Source: Agromyces sp. H66
GTDB lineage: Bacteria > Actinomycetota > Actinomycetes > Actinomycetales > Microbacteriaceae
Assembly (NCBI RefSeq): GCF_004959775.1
Contig: NZ_SJZG01000005.1
Coordinates: forward strand, 267,804-331,803
Direction of reading: 5' to 3'
DNA length: 64,000 nucleotides
A program made the translations under genes and the position numbers. Positions 50,553 to 59,120 of this stretch are shown piece by piece. The first letter of the stretch is position 1. Each line of letters begins with the position of its first letter. The notes beneath the pieces are model-generated. The model saw nothing but the letters and a program-made list of their open reading frames with translations. It was not told the origin of the DNA and made no database searches.

Positions 50553-53119
50553 CCGGAGCCGACAGCATCGAACACGTGGCGAACGACGAGGTCGACGCCG
50601 AGCCGACGGGCCGGCTCCGCTCGACCGTCGAGGCGCTTCGCGGGTTCGTCGCCCGGATCCCCTTCAGCATCGGCTTCGCTGTGGCGCTCCTCGTCACCTC
50701 GATCGTCACCGGCACCATCGTCGGCGCCGCATCCGAGACGACGACCGGAATGTGGGCCGCCGGCGTCGCCACGACCATCGAGTCGGCGAAGTGGTGGACG
50801 GTCGCGACGGCGCTCGTCATCCCCTGGGATCCGTTCCAGCTCGTGTTCGGCCTTCTCGCGGCGATCCTGCTGCTCGGCATCGCCGAGCGGCGCATGGGCA
50901 CACCGCGCACGATCGCGGCGCTCCTCCTCACGGGCGTCGCCGGGGTCGCGCTCGGCACCCTGCTGCAGTGGCTCGGCTCGCTCGCCGGCGAGTGGTGGGC
51001 GACCGGGACGGCCGCCGACCTGACGCTCGACCCGCTGACGGGCATCGTGGGCGCGCTCATCGCGGCGACCGCGTTCATGCGGGCGCTGTGGCGCCGACGC
51101 ATCCGAATCGTGACCTTCGCCGTCATCCTCGTGTTCGTGCTGTACGACGGCGACTCGTCGAACGTCTACCGCCTCCTCGCCGCGATCGCCGGCCTGTTCC
51201 TCGGCGCGATCCTCACCGGGGACCCCTCGACCCTGCGAGCGCGGCGCAGCTCGCACGGCGAGACGCGAACCCTCGTCGCCGCGGTGGTGGCGGTCACGGC
51301 GATCGGCCCGATCGTCGCGCTCGTGAATCGCACGGAGCTCACGCCGTTCAGCTTCGGCTCCTATCTCTTCAGCGACGATCCCATCGACCTCGACACCGTC
51401 ATGTCGCAGTGCGGCGCGGCGGTCGACGCGGTCGGCGACGAATGCGTACAGCAACTCGCCCTCCTGAGCGCCCAGGGCTTCGGGATGTTCCTGCTCTCGT
51501 TCGTGCCCGTCGCCCTGCTCCTCCTCGCCGGCTGGGGCCTGCGGTCCGGGCGCCGGTTCGCGCTGTGGCTGGCGATCGCGGTGAACCTCGCGATCCTGGT
51601 GTTCGCGCGCACCGCGTACGAGGTGACGATCACGACGGCCGACGTCGAGGACGGCACGTGGTCGGCGTTCGACATCGGCGAGCTCGTCGTGTGGATCGCC
51701 GCCGCCCTCGCGCTTCCGATCGGCATCATCGTCATGCTCGCGGTGACACGCCGGCACTTCCGGCTGCGCGCGCCCTGGGGAGCGTTCCGCCGGTTCGCGC
51801 TGACCGTGGCGGCCTCCTTCGTGGTGCTGGCCGGGGCGTACTACATCATCGGACTCGTCACGCTCGACGAGTACTGGCCGGCCGCGACCCCGTGGGACCT
51901 CCTCCTCGACACCGTCAAGCGATTCGTGCCGCCGCACTTCGCGGTCGTCGACCCCATCGTGTTGCCCGGCCACGACCTCACGAGTTTCCTGTACCAAGCG
52001 GTCGGGCCGCTGTTCTGGACCATCTTCATCGGCGCGGCGATCGCGCTGATGCGCCGCACCCGGTCGGAGGACGGAGCAGCGGATGACGCGCGGCTCCGCC
52101 TGCTCCTGCGCCGTCACGGCGGCGGCACCCTCGGCTTCATGGCCACCTGGCCCGGCAACGTGACCTGGTTCGCCGACGACGGGGACGCCGCCGTCGCCTA
52201 CCGCGTCATCAACGGCGTCGCGATCACCATGTCGGACCCCATCTGCGGGCCCGGAGACGCCGGCCGGGTCATCCGCGAATTCGCCGCGTTCTGCGACGCC
52301 AACAGCTGGGTTCCGGTGTTCTACAGCGTGCACCCGCAGTACCTGCCGGTGTTCGAGGAACTGGGCTGGCAGCACATGGCGGTCGGCGAGGAGACCCTCG
52401 TTCGCACCACCGGGCTCGAACTCACCGGGAAGCCATGGCAGAAGGTGCGTCAGGCCCTCAACCGCGGCATCAAGGAGGGCATGACCACGGTGTGGACGAG
52501 CTGGGACGAGCTCCCGCTCGCCACCGAGGCCGAGATCACCTCGATCTCGGAGGAATGGGTCGCCGAGAAGGAACTGCCCGAGATGGGGTTCACGCTCGGC
52601 GGCATGGAGGAGCTCGAGGACCACGAGGTGCGCCTCATGCTCGCGCTCGGCCCGGACGGACGGATCCAGGCGGTCACGAGCTGGCTCCCCGTGTTCCGTG
52701 AGAACGAGGTGATCGGCTGGACCATCGACTTCATGCGCCGAGCCGACGGCAGCATGAACGGGATCATGGAGTTCCTCATCGCGTCGGCGGCCCTGCACAT
52801 GAAGGCGGATGGCGCCGAGGTGCTCAGCCTCTCGGGCGCACCGCTCGCCACGAAGCCGCTCGCCGCCGGCGAAGAGCCGCCCGAGCCGAACGCCATGACG
52901 CGACTGCTCGACTTCCTGGCGAAGACCCTGGAGCCCGCGTACGGGTTCTCGTCGCTCTTCCGGTTCAAGGCGAAGTTCAACCCCGAGTACGAGACCCTCT
53001 CGATGGCCTACCCCGACCCGCTCGCACTGCCGGCCATCGGCCTCGCCATCGGGCGGGCGTACCTTCCCGAGGTGTCGCCCAAGGAGGCCGTGGCCCTCAT
53101 GCGGACCCTCACGACGTAG
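50549..53119 (+). CDS. MprF-like lipid aminoacyltransferase (LPG synthase, DUF2156 domain)
   Basis: An 856-residue membrane protein. The N-terminal 240 residues form a rhomboid-like bundle, followed by further membrane segments to about residue 510. The C-terminal cytoplasmic domain (about 520-850) is the GNAT-like synthase domain: HGGGTLGFMATWPGNVTWF, GVAITMSDPICGP, VRQALNRGIKEGMTT and MNGIMEFLIASAALHM. Such enzymes transfer Lys, Ala or another residue from aminoacyl-tRNA to membrane lipid. It is coupled to an esterase gene upstream and lies 10 bp before a polysaccharide deacetylase gene. The amino acid specificity is unknown. Confidence 0.85.
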   Translation: MTGADSIEHVANDEVDAEPTGRLRSTVEALRGFVARIPFSIGFAVALLVTSIVTGTIVGAASETTTGMWAAGVATTIESAKWWTVATALVIPWDPFQLVFGLLAAILLLGIAERRMGTPRTIAALLLTGVAGVALGTLLQWLGSLAGEWWATGTAADLTLDPLTGIVGALIAATAFMRALWRRRIRIVTFAVILVFVLYDGDSSNVYRLLAAIAGLFLGAILTGDPSTLRARRSSHGETRTLVAAVVAVTAIGPIVALVNRTELTPFSFGSYLFSDDPIDLDTVMSQCGAAVDAVGDECVQQLALLSAQGFGMFLLSFVPVALLLLAGWGLRSGRRFALWLAIAVNLAILVFARTAYEVTITTADVEDGTWSAFDIGELVVWIAAALALPIGIIVMLAVTRRHFRLRAPWGAFRRFALTVAASFVVLAGAYYIIGLVTLDEYWPAATPWDLLLDTVKRFVPPHFAVVDPIVLPGHDLTSFLYQAVGPLFWTIFIGAAIALMRRTRSEDGAADDARLRLLLRRHGGGTLGFMATWPGNVTWFADDGDAAVAYRVINGVAITMSDPICGPGDAGRVIREFAAFCDANSWVPVFYSVHPQYLPVFEELGWQHMAVGEETLVRTTGLELTGKPWQKVRQALNRGIKEGMTTVWTSWDELPLATEAEITSISEEWVAEKELPEMGFTLGGMEELEDHEVRLMLALGPDGRIQAVTSWLPVFRENEVIGWTIDFMRRADGSMNGIMEFLIASAALHMKADGAEVLSLSGAPLATKPLAAGEEPPEPNAMTRLLDFLAKTLEPAYGFSSLFRFKAKFNPEYETLSMAYPDPLALPAIGLAIGRAYLPEVSPKEAVALMRTLTT

Positions 53120-53129
53120 GAGGCGGAAG

Positions 53130-53972
53130 ATGACCGAGATCCCGAGGCGCACGCTGCTCGCGTTCGGCGGCTCCGCGGCCGCGTTGGCCGCACTCTCGGC
53201 CTGCGCGACGCCGGTGGCCGCGGGCACGCCGGCGCCGGGCGCGGTGGCGCCCGACGCGGTGGCGCCCGACGCGGTGGCGCCCGTCGCCGAGGAAGGACCC
53301 CCGCCACCGCCGCCGCAGGCCGCTCCGGCGCTCGAGCGCGTCCCGGCGCCGAGCGGCACCATCGACTCGCTGCCGGGCGACGGGTCGCTCCTCGCCTGGA
53401 CGGTCGACGACGGCACGAGCACGGAGGTCATCGCGGCGTACGCCGCGTTCGCCCAGACGAGCGGCATCCGGCTCACGATGTTCGTCACGGGCACCTACTT
53501 CGCGTGGGACGAGAACGTCGACACGCTCGCCCCACTCATCGCGTCGGGCCAGGTCCAGTTGGCCAATCACACCTGGTCGCACCCCGACCTCACGAGCCTC
53601 CCCGACGCCGGCGTGCGCGACGAGCTCGTGCGCACGCACGACTTCATCGGCGACCTGTTCGGCGTCGACGCCCGCCCCTTCTTCCGGCCGCCGTACGGGT
53701 TCCACGACGACCGCGTCGATGCGATCGCCGCGGACCTCGGCTACACCGTGCCGACGCTCTGGTACGGCTCGCTCGCGGACTCCGCCGAGATCCCCGCCGC
53801 GACGATCGTCGACCTCGCACGCGAGTGGTTCCTGCCGCAGCACATCGTCATCGGCCACCTCAACTGGATGCCCGTGACGACCGTGTTCGACGACCTGCGA
53901 GCGATCATCGCCGAGCGCGGCCTCACCACCGTGACACTGAACGACGTGTTCACGAGCGAGTACCATCCCTGA
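53130..53972 (+). CDS. Tat-exported polysaccharide deacetylase (NodB-fold) lipoprotein
   Basis: A 280-residue exported carbohydrate esterase. The signal has a twin-Arg (PRRTLLAFGG) and a lipobox LAALSAC near residue 25. A Pro/Ala linker with AVAPD repeats follows. The NodB domain has the metal/catalytic Asp pair in WTVDDGTS, the two His in LANHTWSHPDLTSL, the FFRPPYGFHDDR motif, and the final His in IVIGHLNW. It probably trims acetyl groups from cell-wall glycans outside the membrane. GAGG precedes the ATG. Its 3' end overlaps the convergent lactate monooxygenase-like gene by 23 bp. Confidence 0.88.
   Translation: MTEIPRRTLLAFGGSAAALAALSACATPVAAGTPAPGAVAPDAVAPDAVAPVAEEGPPPPPPQAAPALERVPAPSGTIDSLPGDGSLLAWTVDDGTSTEVIAAYAAFAQTSGIRLTMFVTGTYFAWDENVDTLAPLIASGQVQLANHTWSHPDLTSLPDAGVRDELVRTHDFIGDLFGVDARPFFRPPYGFHDDRVDAIAADLGYTVPTLWYGSLADSAEIPAATIVDLAREWFLPQHIVIGHLNWMPVTTVFDDLRAIIAERGLTTVTLNDVFTSEYHP
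53241..53283. repeat. 15-bp tandem repeat inside the deacetylase gene
   Basis: Two exact 15-bp units (GCGGTGGCGCCCGAC) and 13 bp of a third encode AVAPD-AVAPD-AVAP in the linker behind the lipobox. Copy number can change without a frameshift. Confidence 0.8.
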
Positions 53973-55269
53973 GCGGATGCAGGGAGGCGCCGCCGATCTC
54001 GGCCACGGCGCGATGCCCGGCGAGCGCCATGGTGACGTCGAGCTCCGCGATGTGGTTGCGCACGACCTCGCGCACCCCGTCGGCGCCGGCCACCGCGAGC
54101 CCGTAGGCGTAGGGCCGGCCGATGCCAACGGCCGTCGCGCCGAGGGCGAGGGCCTTGAACGCGTCGGCGCCGCCCCGCACGCCGCTGTCGAGCACGACCG
54201 GCACACGTCCGGCGACCCGCTCCACTATCCCGGGCAGCGCGTCGAGCGTCGCGACCGACCCGTCGATCTGCCGGCCGCCGTGGTTCGACACCACGAGACC
54301 GTCGACGCCGTGGTCGAGCGCCCGGCTCGCGTCATCCGGATGCACGACGCCCTTCAGGAGCACCGGCAGCGTCGTCCACTCCCGGAGCTTCGCGAGCGAC
54401 TCCCAGGTGAGGGTCGGGTCGGCGAACACGTCGAGGAACGTCTCGACGGCCGCGCGCGGCAACGGCGAGCGCAGCGCGTCGCGAACCCCGCCCTCGACGA
54501 GCAGGGTGCCCGCACCCGACCGGGCGATCGAGAGCGCCGAGGCGAGGAGGGTGGGCGTCACGCGAGGACGCGCGCCGCCGCCTCCCCCACGCGCGACCCG
54601 CTCGCGCACGAGCTCGGCGAACACCGGGTCGCTCGTGTACTGCGCGATCCCCTGCCCGCGCGTGAACGGCAGGAACGCCGCGTCGAGGTCGCGCGTGCGC
54701 CAGCCGAGCAGGTGCGTGTCGAGGGTCACCACGATGGCCTCGCAGCCCGCCGCCTCGGCGCGCCGCAGGAACGAGGCGTTGAGCTCGTCGGACGCACTCC
54801 AGTACAGCTGGAACCACCGCGCGGCGTCGCCCATCGCCGCGGCGACCTCCTCCATGGGCCGCGAGGCCTGGTTCGAGAGCACGTAGGGCACCTCGAGCGC
54901 CGCGGCGGCTCGGCCGACCGCGACATCCGCATCGGCGTGCGCGAGCTCGGCGACGCCGATGGGCGAGAGCAGGAACGGCGTCGCCCGACGCCGGCCCAGC
55001 AGTTCGATCGAGAGGTCGCGACTGCCCACGTCGCGCAGCACCCGCGGCCAGATCTGCCAGTGCCCGAACGCCGCGCGGTTGGCGGCCATGGTCGCCTCCG
55101 ATCCGGCGCCTCCCGCGAGGTACGCGAACGCCTCGGGCGGGATCGCCTTGCCTGCCGCCCGTTCGAGCGCCGCGGCGTCGACGGGCACGGCGGGCTTGCG
55201 GCCGCTCACCCCGGCGCGGAACACCTCGGACTGCACGGCACGCACGTACCCGCGGTTCTCGTCGCTCAT
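53950..55269 (-). CDS. FMN-dependent alpha-hydroxy-acid oxidase, lactate 2-monooxygenase-like
   Basis: A 439-residue flavoenzyme. FAYLAGGAGSEATMAANRAAF near residue 48 is typical of lactate monooxygenases. SPIGVAELAHADADVAVGRA and WFQLYWSASDE bind FMN; LLKGVVHPDDASRALDHGVD carries the FMN-binding Lys, and VSNHGGRQIDGS holds the catalytic His and Arg. The loop near residues 220-250 is long, as in lactate monooxygenase. The reaction is probably oxidation of L-lactate or a related 2-hydroxy acid. AAGGAG precedes the ATG. Confidence 0.85.
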   Translation of the reverse strand: MSDENRGYVRAVQSEVFRAGVSGRKPAVPVDAAALERAAGKAIPPEAFAYLAGGAGSEATMAANRAAFGHWQIWPRVLRDVGSRDLSIELLGRRRATPFLLSPIGVAELAHADADVAVGRAAAALEVPYVLSNQASRPMEEVAAAMGDAARWFQLYWSASDELNASFLRRAEAAGCEAIVVTLDTHLLGWRTRDLDAAFLPFTRGQGIAQYTSDPVFAELVRERVARGGGGGARPRVTPTLLASALSIARSGAGTLLVEGGVRDALRSPLPRAAVETFLDVFADPTLTWESLAKLREWTTLPVLLKGVVHPDDASRALDHGVDGLVVSNHGGRQIDGSVATLDALPGIVERVAGRVPVVLDSGVRGGADAFKALALGATAVGIGRPYAYGLAVAGADGVREVVRNHIAELDVTMALAGHRAVAEIGGASLHPLRDGTRS

Positions 55270-55332
55270 GCTCGCTCCTTCGCTCGCTCCGTCGCGCTCG
55301 GCTGCGAGTCAGCGTAGCGCCGGCACGGCCCG

Positions 55333-55338
55333 TAGGGT
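55333..55338 (+). promoter_or_regulatory. -10 box of a leaderless promoter for the Nudix gene
   Basis: TAGGGT, 7 nt before the ATG at 55346. Confidence 0.45.
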
Positions 55339-55345
55339 GGAACGG

Positions 55346-55753
55346 ATGCCGCACCTGCCCGACCTCCTCGTCGCCGCCATCGCCCTCGTGCGCGACCGGC
55401 GCGTGCTCATGGTCACCGCCCGCGATCGCGAGGTCTACTACATGCCCGGCGGCAAGATCGACGCCGGCGAGTCCGCCGCCGAGGCCGCCGCCCGGGAGGC
55501 GCGCGAGGAGGTCGCCCTCGAACTCGATCCCGAGGAGCTCGACGAACTGTTCGAGGTCGTGGTGCAGGCGCACGGCGAACCCGACGGCCGGCTCGTTCGC
55601 ATGCGGGTGTTCCGGGCCGAGACGGATGCCGCGCCCGCCGCCTCCGCCGAGGTGGGCGCGGTGCACTGGGTGACGACGGCCGACACCCACCGCTGCCCGC
55701 CGGCGGGCGCCGAGGTGCTGCGGCGGCTCGCGGCGTCCGGCGTCATCGACTGA
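55346..55753 (+). CDS. Nudix hydrolase
   Basis: A 135-residue single-domain Nudix protein. The Nudix box begins at GGKIDAGESAAEAAA (about residues 34-48) and continues REAREEVALEL. The Gly that usually ends the box (EExG) is Ala here, a change tolerated in some members; the three metal-binding Glu are kept. It cleaves nucleoside diphosphate-linked compounds by family knowledge; the substrate is unknown. It ends 3 bp before the stop of the convergent lipase gene. Confidence 0.88.
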   Translation: MPHLPDLLVAAIALVRDRRVLMVTARDREVYYMPGGKIDAGESAAEAAAREAREEVALELDPEELDELFEVVVQAHGEPDGRLVRMRVFRAETDAAPAASAEVGAVHWVTTADTHRCPPAGAEVLRRLAASGVID

Positions 55754-55756
55754 GGT

Positions 55757-57538
55757 TCAGCACGTCGAGGCCGGCTCCTCGCCCGCGAACCGGGCGTTCG
55801 TCCAGTCGATGAGCTCGTCGATGAGGGGCGAATCGTCGGCGACGAGCTCGAGATGACCGAGCCCGGCGTAGCTGCGGTGATCGACCGGGAAGCCCTCGTC
55901 GCAGCGGTCCCGCACGTAGGCGTCCTGCACCGAGGGCTCGACGAGCGGGTCGGCGAGCCCCTGGGCGACGAGGAGCGGCGCGTCGATCGCACCGCGCGGC
56001 ACGTTCTGGTCGAGCCGCGCCCCGAACGCGCCCGTGGTGGGATCGCGATCGAACACGGGCCGGTCGCGTTCGATCGAGAGCGCCGTCAGCACTGAGACGA
56101 GCACGCCGGGCTCCGAGAGGCACCGCGTCGACATCTCGCGCACGAGCCGTTGCGCCGCGGGCGTGATGTAGTCGCTGCTGCGCACGTCGTCGTAGGCCGC
56201 CGTGTACGCCGCGGCCACGTAGGAGGCGAAGACGCTGCCGCCGGGGACGTTCGGCAGGTTCTCGGTGAGTCCGACCGGATCGCTCGCGGGCGCCATGGCG
56301 GCAACGCCCGCGAGCGGGACATCAGGTGCATAGCCGGTCGCGATCTCGCCGGTCCAGAGCGCCGCGTGCCCGCCCTGCGAGTGGCCCCACACGACCGTCT
56401 CGGCGGCGAGCGTCACGGTGTCGAGCTCGCGGGCCGCACGTACCGCGTCGAGCACCGAGCGCGCTTCGCCCTCGCCGACGAGGTACGGCTGCGGGCCGGG
56501 CGTGCCGAGGCCCGCGTAGTCGGTGGCGACGAGCACCCAGTCCTCCGAGATGATCCGGTCGAGCGCGGGCAGCGCGCCGGCCGCGAGCGAGTCGGGCACG
56601 ATCGACGGCGCGCACGGCTCGGCGAATCCCGTGGTGCCATGCGCCCAGGCGATGACCGGCCGTGGGCCGCCGTCGCTGTCGGCCGCCCGCGCGACGATGC
56701 CGCTCGAGAGCACCGGCTCACCGGTGTGATCGGTGGTCGTGTACAGGATGCGCCAGGCCACGGCGTCGTCGGGGATGCCGCGCGTGAACGGCTCCGAGCG
56801 GATGAGCCGTCCGGGCTCCCCGGGCACGCCGGCGACCGTCGCGAATGCGTCCAGGATCGGCGCCCCGGCGCGCAGCTCGGAGCCGACGACCGCGGCGACG
56901 ACCGCGAACGCGAGCGCGACGACCGCGGCCGTGATGCGCGCGAACCGTGCGAGCGGGCGCGGGCGCGTGGCATCCGTTCGATCACGCCGTCCCCGTGCGA
57001 GCAGGATGCCGCGCCACACCTCGCGCACGCCGAAGAACACCGTGCGCGCCCCGAACAGCACCGCGATGACGATGAGGGTCGCGTCGGGCCACTGCAGCGC
57101 GACGATGCCGAAGACGATGTCGGCGGCGGCGAGGATCGCGCTCGCGACGCGTTCGTCGATCGTGCCGCGCACGGCGCGGACCATGCGGATGCCGCCGCCG
57201 ACGATGAGCGCGATCGCCAGCGCCGGGCCGAGCAGGTCGATCGAGCGCCCCAGCCACGTGAGCACCGCGACGCCGAGCAGCACCCAGGCGAGGCCGAGCG
57301 CCACGCCGACCACCGGCGTGGCCGAGCCGCGCGCGTCGAGCGCATCGGAGATCCCCGAGACGATGAGCGAGAGCCCGAGGTACACCGCGAGCACGGCGAG
57401 CGACGACAGTGGACGCGTGACCAGGAGCACGCCGAGCACGATCGCCGCGGCGCCGACCACCACGCGAACCCACCACGGCGCACGCGCCACGAGCCGCGGC
57501 AGTGCGCGGACGCGCCGCCAGGCGTTCCCCTCCGACAT
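55757..57538 (-). CDS. fusion of a DUF308/HdeD-like membrane domain and a secretory lipase domain
   Basis: A 593-residue protein. Residues 20-185 carry six to seven membrane segments of the HdeD/DUF308 type (VVVGAAAIVLGVLLVTRPLSS, then LLGVAVLTWLGRSIDLLGP). A further segment lies near 205-225. The rest is a secretory-lipase-type alpha/beta hydrolase: VIAWAHGTTGFAEPCAPS, the nucleophile in VVWGHSQGGHAALWTG (near residue 390), the Asp in LVAQGLADPLVEPSV and His in YAGLGHLELV. The lipase domain should face outward. GGGAGGA lies close to the ATG. Confidence 0.83.
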   Translation of the reverse strand: MSEGNAWRRVRALPRLVARAPWWVRVVVGAAAIVLGVLLVTRPLSSLAVLAVYLGLSLIVSGISDALDARGSATPVVGVALGLAWVLLGVAVLTWLGRSIDLLGPALAIALIVGGGIRMVRAVRGTIDERVASAILAAADIVFGIVALQWPDATLIVIAVLFGARTVFFGVREVWRGILLARGRRDRTDATRPRPLARFARITAAVVALAFAVVAAVVGSELRAGAPILDAFATVAGVPGEPGRLIRSEPFTRGIPDDAVAWRILYTTTDHTGEPVLSSGIVARAADSDGGPRPVIAWAHGTTGFAEPCAPSIVPDSLAAGALPALDRIISEDWVLVATDYAGLGTPGPQPYLVGEGEARSVLDAVRAARELDTVTLAAETVVWGHSQGGHAALWTGEIATGYAPDVPLAGVAAMAPASDPVGLTENLPNVPGGSVFASYVAAAYTAAYDDVRSSDYITPAAQRLVREMSTRCLSEPGVLVSVLTALSIERDRPVFDRDPTTGAFGARLDQNVPRGAIDAPLLVAQGLADPLVEPSVQDAYVRDRCDEGFPVDHRSYAGLGHLELVADDSPLIDELIDWTNARFAGEEPASTC

Positions 57539-57571
57539 GCGTCCTCCCAGTCACGTCCATCCTGCCGCGCC

Positions 57572-57577
57572 TAGACT
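57572..57577 (+). promoter_or_regulatory. -10 box of a leaderless promoter for the tandem hydrolase gene
   Basis: TAGACT, 6 nt before the ATG at 57584 (and 3 nt before the ATG at 57581); this spacing decides for the second ATG. Confidence 0.4.
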
Positions 57578-57583
57578 GCCATG

Positions 57584-59080
57584 ATGGCGATGACCCGCGA
57601 GTTCCGCAGCGGGGAACGCGTGGTGCTCATCCGCGAGTCCGGCATTCCCGACGGTCCTGCCTACGTGCTCGTGCACGGCCTGGGCATGGCCCACGAGTAC
57701 TGGGACGCCATGGCGGAGGTCATCGAGCCGACGGGCACCGTGTACGCGCTCGACCTCCCGGGCTTCGGCGGCGCCCCCGAGCCGTCGCGGCCGCTCAGCA
57801 TGGCGGAGTCGGGCGAGCTCCTCGCCGAGCTGCTGGCAGCGGAAGGGATCCGGCGACCCGTGCTCGTCGGACACTCCACGGGTGCGCAGGTCGTCGCGGA
57901 GGCGGCGGCCCGGCACCCCGAGCTCGTCGGCCGCGTGGTGCTCATCGGAGCCACCGTGAACCCCCGCGAACGGACGCTCGCGAAGCAGGTGCTGCGGTTC
58001 CTGCAGGACATCGCGATCGTGAATCCCAAGGTGCTCGCCACCGGTTTCGCGGCCTACCTGGATGCCGGGCCGCGGTGGTTCATCGCCAACCTGCGACCCA
58101 TGCTCGACCATCGCATCGAGCTCGTGCTGCCGTCGATCGAGGCCGAGACGCTCGTGATCCGCGGAGAGCACGACCATCTCGTGCCGCGGTACTGGGCCGA
58201 GGAGATGGCGGCGCTCGCGCCGAGGGGCCGATTCGCCGAGGTGCCCGGTCGCGGTCACGACACGATGGTCGTGACGGGCCATCGGGTCGGCGAGCTCGTC
58301 GCCCGGCACGCGCGCGGCGACCCCGTGGGCCGGGCGGTGACCCAGCCCGATGAGCCGCTGGAGATCGCGCGGATGACCCCGCTGAGCGCCCTGGGCTGGT
58401 GGGCGCTCGACTACGCCTACGCCGCGGCGCGCCAGCTCGCCCTCCTCGGCGCCCGGCGCGAGCCCGCGCACTGGCGCACGGGCGAGGCCGGCAAGCCCGA
58501 GGTCGTGCTGCTGCCCGGCGTGTACGAGCACTGGTCGTTCCTCAGGCCGCTCGGCGACGCGCTGAACGCCGCCGGGCATCGGGTCGTCATCGTACACGGA
58601 CTCGGCGCGAACCGCCGGCCCATCGTCGACACGTCGGCGCGCCTGGAGCGAGCCCTCGGACGGGTGCGCGTGCCCGAGGCCGGACGCGTGATCGTGGGCC
58701 ACAGCAAGGGCGGACTCATCGGCAAGCACCTGCTGCTCGACGGACGGGCCGAGGCGCTCGGCATCCGGGGGCTGGTCGCGGTGTGCACGCCCTTCGCCGG
58801 AGCGCGGCGGGCGCGCCTGTTCCGCGACCCCAGTATCAGGGCGCTGCTGCCGGGCGACGAGACGATCGTGCTGCTCGGGAGCGCGGCATCCATGAACTCA
58901 CGCGTCGTGTCGGTGTTCGGCACGTACGATCCCCACGTGCCCGACGGCAGCGTGCTCGACGGAGCGACCAACGTGCGCGTGCCCGTGGCCGGACACTTCC
59001 GCATCCTCGGGGCGCACGAGACGGCGCTCGCCGTGCTCGACGGCATCGCGATGCTGACGTCGCCGCCCGCCGCGGGTTGA
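57584..59080 (+). CDS. protein with two alpha/beta-hydrolase domains in tandem
   Basis: A 498-residue protein. Domain one (about residues 20-245) has LVHGLGMAHEYWDAM, the nucleophile in LVGHSTGAQVVAEAA (near 98), the Asp in IRGEHDHLVPRYW and His in GRGHDTMVV. Domain two (about 295-495) has VLLPGVYEHWSFLRPLGDAL, the nucleophile in VGHSKGGLIGKHLL (near 380) and a possible His in VAGHFRILGAHE. Both look catalytically intact. No signal peptide. The two halves belong to different hydrolase groups (epoxide hydrolase/lipase-like and triacylglycerol-lipase-like). Its TGA lies in a REP-like repeat. Confidence 0.82.
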   Translation: MAMTREFRSGERVVLIRESGIPDGPAYVLVHGLGMAHEYWDAMAEVIEPTGTVYALDLPGFGGAPEPSRPLSMAESGELLAELLAAEGIRRPVLVGHSTGAQVVAEAAARHPELVGRVVLIGATVNPRERTLAKQVLRFLQDIAIVNPKVLATGFAAYLDAGPRWFIANLRPMLDHRIELVLPSIEAETLVIRGEHDHLVPRYWAEEMAALAPRGRFAEVPGRGHDTMVVTGHRVGELVARHARGDPVGRAVTQPDEPLEIARMTPLSALGWWALDYAYAAARQLALLGARREPAHWRTGEAGKPEVVLLPGVYEHWSFLRPLGDALNAAGHRVVIVHGLGANRRPIVDTSARLERALGRVRVPEAGRVIVGHSKGGLIGKHLLLDGRAEALGIRGLVAVCTPFAGARRARLFRDPSIRALLPGDETIVLLGSAASMNSRVVSVFGTYDPHVPDGSVLDGATNVRVPVAGHFRILGAHETALAVLDGIAMLTSPPAAG

Positions 59081-59109
59081 GGAGGCCGCTCGCGGCCGTC
59101 TCGAAACCC
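59074..59109. repeat. REP-like palindromic element, second copy
   Basis: GGGTTGAGGA, a 5-bp stem GGCCG-CTCG-CGGCC, then GTCTCGAAACCC. The outer GGGTT/AACCC pair and the inner stem are both self-complementary. Flanks match the copy at 565-599. TTGAGG supplies the TGA stop (59078-59080) of the upstream hydrolase gene. It lies between convergent genes and may terminate both. Confidence 0.65.
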
Positions 59110-59120
59110 GCCCCGGCGGC

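Noticed and set aside
50294..53494. A 1066-codon open frame on the minus strand opposite the esterase and lipid-synthase genes
   Set aside because: It has no recognisable domain, is extremely Arg/Glu/Gly-rich, and lies exactly opposite well-supported genes: an artefact of GC-rich codon structure. The same applies to 47457-50474, 44649-46961, 56-2257 and similar frames.
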